In this document: in pieces, positions 15,700 through 24,958 of the stretch
How the letters are laid out: each line of letters starts with the position of its first letter
Position numbering within the stretch: the stretch's first letter is position 1
Assembly: GCF_000425585.1 (NCBI RefSeq)
Contig: NZ_KE384398.1
Location: 338,416-402,415, forward strand
Direction: 5' to 3'
DNA length: 64,000 bases
Origin: Terrimonas ferruginea DSM 30193
GTDB taxonomy: Bacteria > Bacteroidota > Bacteroidia > Chitinophagales > Chitinophagaceae
Notes under the pieces: generated by a model
Seen by the model: only the letters and a program-made list of their open reading frames with translations
The model's database searches: none
What the model was told of the DNA's origin: nothing
Program-made: the position numbers and the translations under genes

Positions 15700-16311
15700 A
15701 TGCAAGAGTTGATCTACCACGAAGCGGCCCGCCTGTTCGGGCTTCATGGTCTCCGTAGCGTAACGATGGAGGATATCGCGCGCAGCCTCGGCGTTAGCAA
15801 GAAAACACTTTATATATGGTTTACCGATAAGCAGGAACTTATTTCCGCCGTTTATCTGCCCTTCCTGCAATCGACCAGGCAAAACTGCCTTACCATTTCT
15901 GCACAAGCTCCCGACGCCATCCACGAAGCCTTCGATTGCTGGCAGGAAATACGTCTTTTCCTGCTTCGCCTGCAAGGCGGCCTATTACAGGATTTGCAAA
16001 AACAACATCCCGCTATTTATAAACGATATACCCGCTTCTGCAACCTCACCATCCCTTCCCTGTTCCGCCTCAACCTCGAAAGAGGGCAACGTGAAGGTCT
16101 CTACCGCGATGACTGGTCAAAACAACTGGTCCTCTACCAGGCTAAAGCTGCACAGGATCTGTTACAGATGCTCGCCCTCAGAGAACCCAGGCGGCCGGAT
16201 TGGTACACCGATGATGAACTCGTTGTGCATTACCTGCGTGGTTTGTCTACTCCCAAAGGACAAGCAGCTATCGAAGCATGTCATATGCAGACAGCCGCTG
16301 CCGCCATCTGA
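15700..16311 (+). CDS. TetR/AcrR-family transcriptional regulator 2 of the RND operon
   Basis: A 203-residue regulator. The helix-turn-helix VTMEDIARSLGVSKKTLYIWF (about residues 21-41) is canonical. The C-terminal domain is helical and includes a Cys-containing stretch (RFCNLTIPSLFRLNLERGQREGLYRDD), typical of TetR_C domains in regulators that precede TolC-RND operons in Bacteroidota. It sits 64 bp after the first TetR gene and 37 bp before the TolC gene, all on the same strand. Two regulators in a row for one pump may respond to different signals, or one may regulate the other. Confidence 0.9.
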   Translation: MQELIYHEAARLFGLHGLRSVTMEDIARSLGVSKKTLYIWFTDKQELISAVYLPFLQSTRQNCLTISAQAPDAIHEAFDCWQEIRLFLLRLQGGLLQDLQKQHPAIYKRYTRFCNLTIPSLFRLNLERGQREGLYRDDWSKQLVLYQAKAAQDLLQMLALREPRRPDWYTDDELVVHYLRGLSTPKGQAAIEACHMQTAAAAI

Positions 16312-16348
16312 CCAGCAAATAACTTTTTGACATAAACCCAACAATTGT

Positions 16349-17707
16349 ATGATTCGTCGTATTTCATCCGCCCTCTTTTCCCTGCTGCTTCTATTATCGG
16401 CAGGTCAATTGCAGGCGCAGGAAAAAACACTCTCGCTTCCGGACGCATTGAACTATGCGCTCAAAGCAAGCCAGGACGCCCGCAAGGCCCGGCTGGAAAT
16501 TGAAGCAGGCCGTTACAAAACGGAAGAAGTAAAGTCACGCGCTTTACCACAGATCAGCGCCACCGGCTCATTGAATTACAACCCAATCCTGCAGCTCACG
16601 GCTTTGCCCGGTGAACTGGCCGGACAACCCGGGCAAACATTGCTGGTAGCCTTCGGACAAAAATGGAACTCCGGTGCCAGCGTTTCTCTTTCACAGAATC
16701 TTTTTGATCAAAGCGTTCTGACAGGCCTTAAAGCCGCTAAGTCAACGCAGGAATTTTATCGCATCAATGCACAGCTTACCGAAGAGCAATTGATCGAGCA
16801 GGTAGCCAATGCCTATTATCAGATCCTCGTGGAACGCCACAAGATCGGCGTACTCGACACTACGCTTTCCAATACAAAACGCGTTCAAGACATCATACAG
16901 GGTCAATACGACAACGGACTGGCCAAACAGATCGATGTGGACCGCATCAAAGTAAGCATCGCCAATCTTCAGACACAAAAACAACAACTACTTAATGCGG
17001 TTACATTGCGCGAAAACCAATTGAAGTACGCGATGGGCATGCCGATACAGGATACTATCAGACTCCCCGAGATGGATTTCTCGCGCGTCCAACCGGGCGA
17101 ACTCGCGATCCGCGACACCGTCAATGTTTCCGCACGCACAGAATACCGCCTGCTGCAACAACAGGAGCAACTCCTGAAATACCAGAAGGAAGCTTACAAG
17201 TCCGAATACTATCCTTCTTTGTCGCTTTCCGGCAATTATGGTTACCAGGGTCTGGGAAATGAGTTTCCGCTTTTCAAAGGCGCTCCGGCGATCAACTGGT
17301 TTGATTACGCCTCGATTGGTCTATCGTTGAAAATTCCTTTGTTCAATGGTTTTGCCACCCGCTCGCGGGTTCGCCAGGCCGATGTGGAACTGCGTAAGCT
17401 GAAAGAAGACATGGACCAGACCACACTCGGTCTCAACCTCCAACACGAGAACGCGAGAACACAATTGAAGAACAGCATTATCATCCTCAACAACCAGGAA
17501 GAGAATGTGTTGCTCGCACAAAAAGTTTTCGACAACACACGCAACAACTATAACAACGGACTGGCTCCTCTCACCGATCTGCTGGATGCAGAAACCTCGC
17601 TCACCGAAGCCAACAATAACCGCTCCGCCGCTTTGCTCGATTACAAACTGGCCGAAATACAACTCATTAAAGCAAAAGGAAATTTAAAATCATTGTTAAA
17701 CAACTAA
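16349..17707 (+). CDS. TolC-family outer membrane protein of an RND pump
   Basis: A 452-residue outer membrane channel component with signal peptide MIRRISSALFSLLLLLSAGQLQAQ. Two outer membrane efflux protein repeats are recognisable: an N-terminal half with SLPDALNYALKASQDARKARLEIEAGRY and a C-terminal half with YNNGLAPLTDLLDAETSLTEANNNRSAALLDYKLAEIQLIKA, the classic ending of the family. It forms the channel for the adaptor and RND genes that follow 3 and 28 bp further on. It is only distantly related to the TolC copy at 1731-3155. Confidence 0.93.
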   Translation: MIRRISSALFSLLLLLSAGQLQAQEKTLSLPDALNYALKASQDARKARLEIEAGRYKTEEVKSRALPQISATGSLNYNPILQLTALPGELAGQPGQTLLVAFGQKWNSGASVSLSQNLFDQSVLTGLKAAKSTQEFYRINAQLTEEQLIEQVANAYYQILVERHKIGVLDTTLSNTKRVQDIIQGQYDNGLAKQIDVDRIKVSIANLQTQKQQLLNAVTLRENQLKYAMGMPIQDTIRLPEMDFSRVQPGELAIRDTVNVSARTEYRLLQQQEQLLKYQKEAYKSEYYPSLSLSGNYGYQGLGNEFPLFKGAPAINWFDYASIGLSLKIPLFNGFATRSRVRQADVELRKLKEDMDQTTLGLNLQHENARTQLKNSIIILNNQEENVLLAQKVFDNTRNNYNNGLAPLTDLLDAETSLTEANNNRSAALLDYKLAEIQLIKAKGNLKSLLNN

Positions 17708-17710
17708 CTC

Positions 17711-18784
17711 ATGAAGAAGAAAACAATCATCCGCACCATTATTACTATAGCCGTGATAGCTATTGCTTTTGTTGCCGTAGCGCGGGTGCTGGTCAATAAC
17801 AAAAAAAAGAACGCAGAAAAGACGGCCATCGTAGCGCAGTCAGACGGTGCCGTAGCGGTGAGAATAAGTGTTGTTCAGCAAGATACCCTGCAACAGGATT
17901 TTAGTGCAAATGGCAATTTCATTCCTGTACAACAACTCAACTTCTCTGCTGAAAATGCCGGCCGCATCACCCGCGTATTGGTAGACGAAGGCAGCCGCGT
18001 GAGCAAAGGACAATTACTCGCCGTAATCAAAGCCGATCAATTGAATGTGGATGTGGAAAGCGCGCAGGCCGCCTACCAGAACGCCATGGCCGATAAACAA
18101 CGCTATGAGAATGCCTTCCGTACGGGCGGCGTTACACAACAGCAAGTCGACCAGGCACGTCTCGCACTCAGCAATGCTGAGGCCAGGCTTTCACAGGCAC
18201 GTCTCAAAGTAAGCGACACCTATATTAAATCTTCGATCAATGGCATTGTCAACAAACGCTTCATCGAACCGGGCGCAGTCGTTTCCCCCGGCACACAATT
18301 GTTCGAACTCGTGGATATTTCCCGGTTGAAATTGCAGGTGAATGTGAGTGAGGCAGTGGTCGCACAGGTAAAGGAAGGTGACCAGGCAAAGATCCGCGTG
18401 AGTGTATTTCCTGATAAAGAATATACCGGCCGTATCAGTTTTATTGCGCCGAAGGCAGACAACACACTCAACTTTCCATTGGAAATCGAGCTTACCAGTA
18501 ACCCGGAACAATTGGTACGCGCCGGTATGTATGGCACTGCCATCTTTACCGCGCCGGCCCGCAACTCCGCGATCCTCATTCCCCGCTCTGCTTTTGTGGG
18601 CAGCGTAAACAGCAACCAGGTGTTTATTGTGAAAGACAGCGTCGCCAGTCTCCGCCAGATCGTGGCCGGTCGCGTACTGGGCGATCGCGTAGAAGTATTA
18701 CAAGGCCTCAACCAGGGCGATAAAGTAATTACCAGCGGACAGATCAACCTCAGCGAAGGCACCCGCATTTCCATTGTTAAGTAA
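17711..18784 (+). CDS. RND efflux periplasmic adaptor (HlyD/AcrA family)
   Basis: A 357-residue membrane fusion protein. One N-terminal membrane anchor (residues about 5-27), then the first lipoyl half (GRITRVLVDEGSRVSKGQLLAVI), a short alpha-hairpin (AAYQNAMADKQRYENAFRTGG to about 165), the second lipoyl half (GIVNKRFIEPGAVVSPGTQLFEL), a beta-barrel and a membrane-proximal domain ending GDKVITSGQINLSEGTRISIVK. The short hairpin is usual for adaptors that pair with RND pumps, in contrast to the longer one in the MacA-like protein at 344-1714. It starts 3 bp after the TolC gene and precedes the RND transporter. Confidence 0.94.
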   Translation: MKKKTIIRTIITIAVIAIAFVAVARVLVNNKKKNAEKTAIVAQSDGAVAVRISVVQQDTLQQDFSANGNFIPVQQLNFSAENAGRITRVLVDEGSRVSKGQLLAVIKADQLNVDVESAQAAYQNAMADKQRYENAFRTGGVTQQQVDQARLALSNAEARLSQARLKVSDTYIKSSINGIVNKRFIEPGAVVSPGTQLFELVDISRLKLQVNVSEAVVAQVKEGDQAKIRVSVFPDKEYTGRISFIAPKADNTLNFPLEIELTSNPEQLVRAGMYGTAIFTAPARNSAILIPRSAFVGSVNSNQVFIVKDSVASLRQIVAGRVLGDRVEVLQGLNQGDKVITSGQINLSEGTRISIVK

Positions 18785-18812
18785 GCGTGGCATTGATTAA
18801 AAAAACTGATTC

Positions 18813-21800
18813 ATGAAACTTGCAGAAATATCCATTAAGCGGCCCACACTCGTAATCGTACTTTTTACCGTACTGATCCTCGGCGGCCTGCTTAGCTATA
18901 CCATGCTCAATTACGAGCTGCTACCCAAATTTTCTCCGTCCGTGGTTTCGGTTACTACCGTTTATCCCGGCGCTTCTCCCAGTGAAGTAGAAAATACCGT
19001 TTCCAAAAAAATTGAAGACGCGGTTTCTTCGATGGAGAACATTAAAAAACTCGAAACAAAATCGTTCGAAAGCCTTTCCATCATCACCATCACCCTCAAC
19101 AGTGGTACCGATGTGGACCTTGCGCTCAACGATGCACAAAGAAAGGTAAACGCCATTCTCGGTGATCTTCCCGATGACGTGGATCCACCTTCTCTCAACA
19201 AGTTCTCGCTCGATGATCTTCCAATCATGACCTTATCGTCTTCCGGCAAGATCAACGAAGCGGATTTTTATGACCTGATCGACAAACGCATTGCGCCCGT
19301 GTTGTCCCGCGTACCAGGCGTGGCACAAGTAAATCTTATTGGCGGACAGGAACGTGAAGTACAGGTAAATATCGACGCTTCCAAACTGGAAGGTTTCGGT
19401 TTGTCCCTGTCGCAGGTGCAAACAGCCATCCTCAGCTCCAACCTCGACTTTCCCACCGGTAGTGTGCAAACAAGAGACCAGGACATTCTTATCCGCCTCG
19501 CCGGTAAATACAAAGACGTGGAAGAACTGCGCAATCTCGTGGTGTTTAATAAAAATGGTGTGCAGGTACGTTTGCGCGAGATCGCCGATGTACAGGATAC
19601 GCAAAAGGATGTAGAAAAACTTGCGCGTGTAAACGAACAAAGCTCTATCGCCTTACAGATCATCAAACAATCGGATGCAAACGCCGTATCGGTGAGTAAA
19701 CAGGTAACGGCCAGCATTGAAAAACTGCAAAAAGATTATGCCAGCTCCGGTTTGAAGATCGATATCGCCAACGACAGTTCCGTTTATACCTTACAATCTG
19801 CCGACGCGGTGATACATGACCTTTTATTGGCCATTGTGCTCGTGGCATTCGTGATGCTGTTCTTCCTGCACAGTGTGCGGAACGCATTGATCGTAATGGT
19901 TGCCATTCCTGCTTCCCTCATCGCCACATTTATTGGTATGCAATTGCTAGGTTATTCGCTTAACCTGATGTCGCTGCTGGCGCTTTCACTGGTGGTTGGT
20001 ATCCTGGTGGACGATGCGATCGTGGTTTTGGAAAATATTTACCGCCACATGGAAATGGGCAAGAACCGCGTGCGCGCAGCTTATGATGCCACAAAGGAAA
20101 TCGGTTTTACCGTCACTTCCATCACGCTTGTAATCGTAGTGGTATTTATTCCTATCGCGCTTAGCACAGGACTGGCCGCAGACATCCTGAAACAATTCTG
20201 TGTTACCGTTTCCATTGCCACCCTGTTGTCATTGCTCAGCTCATTTACCATCGTACCCTGGCTCTCCTCACGTTTTGGTAAACTGGAAAAGATCACCGGC
20301 AAAACGTTTTTCGGGAAGATCATTGTTGGTTTCGAAAAGGGCTTGCATGCCTTTACCAACTGGATTACCAATTTATTGAAATGGTGTCTGGGGCATAAGA
20401 AAACAACACTCGGTGTAATGTTGCTATTGTTCTTCGGCTCCTTCTACCTGGTGGGTGCCGGGTTTATCGGTGCAGAATTTTTTGCCAAAACAGACCGCGG
20501 TGAATTTCTCGTGCAGATTGAAATGCCGAAAGATGCTTCCATCGAACAAACCAATGCAATGACCCGGAAGGCGGAAGATTTTCTGAAAAGAAAAAAAGAA
20601 GTCACCAAACTCATTACCACGGTTGGACAAAGCAGTGATGGTATGGGAGCGAACCAATCTACTGCCTACAAATCGGAGATCAATGTGCAATTGGTGCCCA
20701 AGACAGACCGGCACGATGAAGCCAATATTTACGCAGTAAAAACAAAACGTGAATTACAAAACATATTGGTGGGTGCGAAAGTAAAAACAGTTCCGGTAAG
20801 CATACTCGGAACAGCCGAACAGGCGCCACTTGCATTGGTGGTAACGGGACCGGAACTCGACAGTGTATTGAAATTTGCCAATGCGGCCATGGCCGAGCTG
20901 AAAAAAGTACCCGGTGCTACCGAAATGCGTTTATCTGTTGAAGCCGGCAATCCCGAGATCAACGTACAGGTTGACCGTGATAAAATGGCGGCGCTGGGTC
21001 TCACACTGGCCAATGTGGGCGGTACGATGCAAACGGCTTTCAGTGGCAATACCAATGGCAAATTCAGACAAGGTGAATACGAATACGACATCAATATCCG
21101 CTACGAAAAATTTAACCGTCAAAGCATAAACGATGTAGCCAATCTGCTTTTCATCAATGACCAGGGACAGGCGATCCGTCTTTCCCAATTCGCTACCGTG
21201 CGCGAAAGCAGCGGCCCCAGTCAGTTGGAACGCCGCGACAAAAGCACTTCAGTGACCATACAGGCACAAACGGTCGGCCGTCCTTCCGGTACGGTGGCAA
21301 CCGAATGGCAGGCCATGTTCGACAAGCTACAGCGTCCTGTTGGCGTGAGTTATGTATGGAGTGGTGACATGGAAAACCAGAGTGAAGGTTTTGGCTCCAT
21401 GGGCATCGCACTGCTGGCAGCGATCATGCTGGTATACCTGATCATGGTGGCGCTGTATAACAGTTTCATTTATCCGTTCGTGGTGCTGTTCTCTATTCCA
21501 CTTGCGATCATTGGTGCATTCCTGGCGCTGGCACTGACGAACAATTCGCTGAACCTCTTTACGATTCTTGGCCTGATTATGCTGATCGGTCTGGTAGCAA
21601 AGAACGCGATCATCCTGGTGGACTTCACCAATCAGCGGAAAGCCGAAGGAGCAACTACCTACCAGGCGCTGATCGATGCCAACCATGCGCGTCTCCGTCC
21701 GATCCTGATGACCACGATCGCGATGGTGATCGGTATGTTGCCGATTGCGCTGGCGCAAGGCGCAGGCGCGGAATGGAAAAACGGCCTGGCCTGGGTAATC

Positions 21801-21986
21801 ATCGGCGGCCTGATCAGTTCGCTGTTCCTGACGCTCGTGGTGGTGCCGGTGATGTATGCCATCTTCGACAAACTCATCGAACGGTTCAACAGGAATAAAA
21901 ACAAAAAATCGGTGGAAGAATTGATGACGGAAGAATTCACACCCGTCGAACACGGTGAACAGGGATTTGATCCATCACATATTTAA
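18813..21986 (+). CDS. RND multidrug efflux transporter, inner membrane subunit
   Basis: Proton-driven AcrB-type pump of 1057 residues with the full family layout: N-terminal helix, first porter domain to about residue 330, helices 2-6, helix 7, second porter domain, and helices 8-12. The paired acidic residues of the proton relay appear in VVGILVDDAIVVLENIYRHME (about 400) and the second-half signature in GLVAKNAIILVDFTNQ (about 930). The porter loops include AQVNLIGGQEREVQVNID. The long hydrophilic C-terminal tail ends GEQGFDPSHI. Expression is probably controlled by the two TetR proteins upstream. Substrate specificity cannot be read from the sequence. Confidence 0.96.
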   Translation: MKLAEISIKRPTLVIVLFTVLILGGLLSYTMLNYELLPKFSPSVVSVTTVYPGASPSEVENTVSKKIEDAVSSMENIKKLETKSFESLSIITITLNSGTDVDLALNDAQRKVNAILGDLPDDVDPPSLNKFSLDDLPIMTLSSSGKINEADFYDLIDKRIAPVLSRVPGVAQVNLIGGQEREVQVNIDASKLEGFGLSLSQVQTAILSSNLDFPTGSVQTRDQDILIRLAGKYKDVEELRNLVVFNKNGVQVRLREIADVQDTQKDVEKLARVNEQSSIALQIIKQSDANAVSVSKQVTASIEKLQKDYASSGLKIDIANDSSVYTLQSADAVIHDLLLAIVLVAFVMLFFLHSVRNALIVMVAIPASLIATFIGMQLLGYSLNLMSLLALSLVVGILVDDAIVVLENIYRHMEMGKNRVRAAYDATKEIGFTVTSITLVIVVVFIPIALSTGLAADILKQFCVTVSIATLLSLLSSFTIVPWLSSRFGKLEKITGKTFFGKIIVGFEKGLHAFTNWITNLLKWCLGHKKTTLGVMLLLFFGSFYLVGAGFIGAEFFAKTDRGEFLVQIEMPKDASIEQTNAMTRKAEDFLKRKKEVTKLITTVGQSSDGMGANQSTAYKSEINVQLVPKTDRHDEANIYAVKTKRELQNILVGAKVKTVPVSILGTAEQAPLALVVTGPELDSVLKFANAAMAELKKVPGATEMRLSVEAGNPEINVQVDRDKMAALGLTLANVGGTMQTAFSGNTNGKFRQGEYEYDINIRYEKFNRQSINDVANLLFINDQGQAIRLSQFATVRESSGPSQLERRDKSTSVTIQAQTVGRPSGTVATEWQAMFDKLQRPVGVSYVWSGDMENQSEGFGSMGIALLAAIMLVYLIMVALYNSFIYPFVVLFSIPLAIIGAFLALALTNNSLNLFTILGLIMLIGLVAKNAIILVDFTNQRKAEGATTYQALIDANHARLRPILMTTIAMVIGMLPIALAQGAGAEWKNGLAWVIIGGLISSLFLTLVVVPVMYAIFDKLIERFNRNKNKKSVEELMTEEFTPVEHGEQGFDPSHI

Positions 21987-22006
21987 CGGTTACGATAAGA
22001 AAGAAA

Positions 22007-22144
22007 GTCCCCGTGTTGGTCTGGAGACCAACACGGACGGGACTATCCAAACAAAGCACGGAAAAAAGCCCCTGTTGGTCTCATGACCAACAGGATCGGG
22101 GAAGGAATGGTCGAAGAAGTTGTGTTGGTCGGGAGACCAACACA
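22007..22144 (+). repeat. Three stem-loops with a common TGTTGGTC stem core
   Basis: Three hairpins in a row: 22011-22036 (11-bp stem, loop TGGA), 22071-22094 (10-bp stem, loop TCAT) and 22121-22144 (10-bp stem, loop GGGA). All stems contain TGTTGGTC paired with GACCAACA, with different but compensating outer pairs. They follow the RND stop codon by 25 bp. They could be a transcribed structured 3' element, a terminator cluster or a REP-like family; no transposase lies nearby. Confidence 0.85.
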
Positions 22145-22261
22145 GGCGAGTCCAACACAGCAATGAAGCGTTTCAACGCATTGCTGAAAATGCAGAACGT
22201 ACCTGTCCTGTAAGCGGCGCGTTTAATTTTCCCATCCGTCTCGAAGCGAGCCTGGCGTGAG

Positions 22262-22395
22262 GGCGGTGAATAGTGAATGGTCAATGGTGAATGTAAAAAT
22301 GCTAAGCTGGCAATCTATTCACTATTGACCATTCACTATTGACCATTCACCATTGACCATTCACTATTCCCTATTGCCTCATTGACTTATCCACT
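22262..22395. repeat. Degenerate 7-bp-period array, class B, longest copy
   Basis: At 22311-22375 the plus strand runs ATTCACT, ATTGACC, ATTCACT, ATTGACC, ATTCACC, ATTGACC, ATTCACT, ATTCCCT, ATTGCCT in perfect phase. A shorter block at 22264-22290 has the same words on the opposite strand (GTGAATGGTCAATGGTGAAT), so the locus is an inverted pair about 20 bp apart. With the three hairpins upstream it fills the 505-base gap 21987-22491, where no gene is seen. Confidence 0.8.
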
Positions 22396-22491
22396 TCTTG
22401 TTATACGTCCAGGCTCGATTTCTCATGGTAAAGAAATGTTAAAGCAGTAGCCAGCAATCAAAATTGTGTATTTTTAAATATACTACTGCAT

Positions 22492-24909
22492 ATGAAACAT
22501 TCAACCTTTTCCAACTTTCGTGTGCTTCTCGCACTCATCTTCATTCCGGTTATATCATCCGCCCAGGAACTCAGTACAGCGCTCGAAAAATTCAGTGAAC
22601 AATACGTACAGGAGCGTTTCTTTTTATCAACTGACCGCGAAATTTATAAACCCGGAGATTCGTTGAAGTTGCAGGTCTTCAAGTTTTCAACAGCCGCCAA
22701 TCAACTTCCTTCTGAAGTATTGTATATTGATTTGATCGATGAAAAAGGAAAAGTAGTACAGCATAAAATTTTCCGGCTCGAAGGCAACAATACGCAGTTG
22801 TCCTGGAAGATAGCAGAAGACGACGCCGGCTTTTTGCGTTTGCGCGCTTATACGCGCACCAGCATACAGAACGCCGGTAACGCGGCAGAGATACAGGTTT
22901 TCGTACATGCCGATAAAAGAACATCCGGAAAAACACTCTCGGCCTTGTATAATAATGAGTCGCCTGTTACCCTTCGCTTTTATCCCGAAGGAGGATCATT
23001 GCCTGCAGGCTTTATGAACAAGGTGCTGGTACAGGCAACCGACGAGCACGGATGGCCGCATGAGGTAAGCGGTGATATCACCGACAGCCGCGGACAGAAA
23101 GTGGCCAATTTTACTACCAACAAAAAAGGTTATGCCATCGTAAATTTCGAAGCGCTCGACAATGCCTATGAAGCGCGCTGGAAAGACGGAATAACCGAAA
23201 AAAAACAGGCATTACCCGTTGTATTGAAAGATGGTGCAGGACTTGAATGCCGTATTGATGAGAAAGGCATTACGTATCTCGTAAAAAGAACGGAACCTTA
23301 TACCGGTGCCGGCAATTATCAGTTGATTGCACATCAGCTCTACAGTCCGGTCTATTTTGCCAAACTCAATCTTAAAACAACCGATATCGCCAGCGGCTTC
23401 ATCGATACCAAAGAACTCACTCCCGGTGTAATTTATGTTGCATTGCTCGATGCCTCCAACAACGTGGTCGCATCAAGACTCGTTTATCATGGAGCGGCAG
23501 AACTGGTAGCGCCACCGAATACGATCGAGGCAACCGTCCGGCGCGACAGTGCCACACCGGCTGTTGATCTGCGTTTTGCCGACCAGCAACACAGTGGCTT
23601 TTTATTGCATGCACGTTCGGTGAGAAGCAGAAACGGCGCGGCTGGTTTTGTTGTTCCCACCTCCTTTCTTTTTGGATCGGAAATAACTTGTCCGGTACCA
23701 TCGGTACTGTTGCAACCAGATGGCACATCCGGTTTGCAGGAAGAACTCAATACGCTTTTATTGATGAGTGACTGGAATGGATGGAAACCCGCGGAAATTC
23801 TTGCTCCCGCCAAACCATTAACACCCGCGAAACCTGAGCAGGGATTGAGCTACAAAGGACATTTTACACACGGCTTTAAAAAAGAAATGGGCGGTACCAA
23901 AATGGTGCTGATGGCAAAACTGCACAACGGTCTGCAAGAGTTTTTCGACATCGTACCGGATGAGAATGGAAAATTTGAGCTCAACAATGTGGCATTTGAA
24001 GACACGGCCAATGCACAATACAGAATACAAAGCACGAAAAAAGTAACGGCAACAAGCAGAATGACATTGGCCATCAGGCCAACAACGTTGGACAAAAGCC
24101 CTGTTGATGCCAAACCCATCCGGGTTGATCCATACCGTTTTGCCAGTCTCATGACCACACAGTCCATGTCCGGAAACGAGCTGGCACGCCGTATGGATTC
24201 GCTGGCGACTTCTGCCGACGGAACGCTGCTGGCGGGTGTAACGGTCAAAAGTAAAACGCGTACACCTTTACAGATATTGAATGACGAATACTCCTCCGGT
24301 TTTTTCAATGGCATGGAGAATGCAAGAATGATAACACCGGAAAATGATCCTGCTTTCCTTAGTTCGATGACGGTATTTCACTTTTTACAAGGAAGGGTTG
24401 CGGGCATGGAAATAAATCCCGATGCGATCTACGACCCGGTCAGATGGCGGGGTCATGTGACCTCACTTTTTCTGAATGAAATACCACAGCAAATTCCTGA
24501 AGGATCACAACTTGCGGAAGATGCGACAGCTATTCGTTCTGTTGCCATGTCGGATATTGCATTGATCAAAATTTTCAGTCCTCCTTTCGTTTTGGCTATG
24601 GGCAACGGCCCCGGCGGCGCTATTGCCATTTACACAAAAAAAGGAGGCGACTTCCAGCGACGTCAATTATCCCAAACGGTTTCGCTGCCTGGTTTCTCCA
24701 AAACCAGCGTTACGCAGGAACTGTATTATACATTGGGAGAAAAACAGGCCGTCCGTTTATTGAACTGGATGCCCGGATTGCATCTGGAAGAAACCATGAA
24801 GAACCGGGTATTGACCGTAAAACCTGAAACCGGTTTAAACAACGACCGCCTGCTGATCCAGGGATTCGATGCCAGGGGCAGGATGATCCTCAAAGAAATA
24901 AACTGGTAA
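22492..24909 (+). CDS. Secreted MG2-domain protein with a TonB plug-like C-terminal domain
   Basis: An 805-residue protein with a signal peptide (MKHSTFSNFRVLLALIFIPVISSAQ). Residues about 35-140 (RFFLSTDREIYKPGDSLKLQVFKF) match the macroglobulin MG2 domain seen at the start of alpha-2-macroglobulin-like proteins. Further beta-sandwich regions follow, and residues about 620-720 (FHFLQGRVAGMEINPDAIYD and GPGGAIAIYTKKGGD) resemble the plug of TonB-dependent receptors without a barrel. This architecture is common and largely uncharacterised in Bacteroidota. The following hydrolase gene starts 49 bp later on the same strand. Its role is unknown; it may scaffold an envelope complex. Confidence 0.75.
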   Translation: MKHSTFSNFRVLLALIFIPVISSAQELSTALEKFSEQYVQERFFLSTDREIYKPGDSLKLQVFKFSTAANQLPSEVLYIDLIDEKGKVVQHKIFRLEGNNTQLSWKIAEDDAGFLRLRAYTRTSIQNAGNAAEIQVFVHADKRTSGKTLSALYNNESPVTLRFYPEGGSLPAGFMNKVLVQATDEHGWPHEVSGDITDSRGQKVANFTTNKKGYAIVNFEALDNAYEARWKDGITEKKQALPVVLKDGAGLECRIDEKGITYLVKRTEPYTGAGNYQLIAHQLYSPVYFAKLNLKTTDIASGFIDTKELTPGVIYVALLDASNNVVASRLVYHGAAELVAPPNTIEATVRRDSATPAVDLRFADQQHSGFLLHARSVRSRNGAAGFVVPTSFLFGSEITCPVPSVLLQPDGTSGLQEELNTLLLMSDWNGWKPAEILAPAKPLTPAKPEQGLSYKGHFTHGFKKEMGGTKMVLMAKLHNGLQEFFDIVPDENGKFELNNVAFEDTANAQYRIQSTKKVTATSRMTLAIRPTTLDKSPVDAKPIRVDPYRFASLMTTQSMSGNELARRMDSLATSADGTLLAGVTVKSKTRTPLQILNDEYSSGFFNGMENARMITPENDPAFLSSMTVFHFLQGRVAGMEINPDAIYDPVRWRGHVTSLFLNEIPQQIPEGSQLAEDATAIRSVAMSDIALIKIFSPPFVLAMGNGPGGAIAIYTKKGGDFQRRQLSQTVSLPGFSKTSVTQELYYTLGEKQAVRLLNWMPGLHLEETMKNRVLTVKPETGLNNDRLLIQGFDARGRMILKEINW

Positions 24910-24958
24910 TACAATTTAACAAACATAATACGAAATTAATCGTATCATTGTTCGTGTT

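Noticed and set aside
22013-22213. Open frame over the three hairpins
   Set aside because: The frame is dictated by the repeated stems, has no family resemblance and no start signals.
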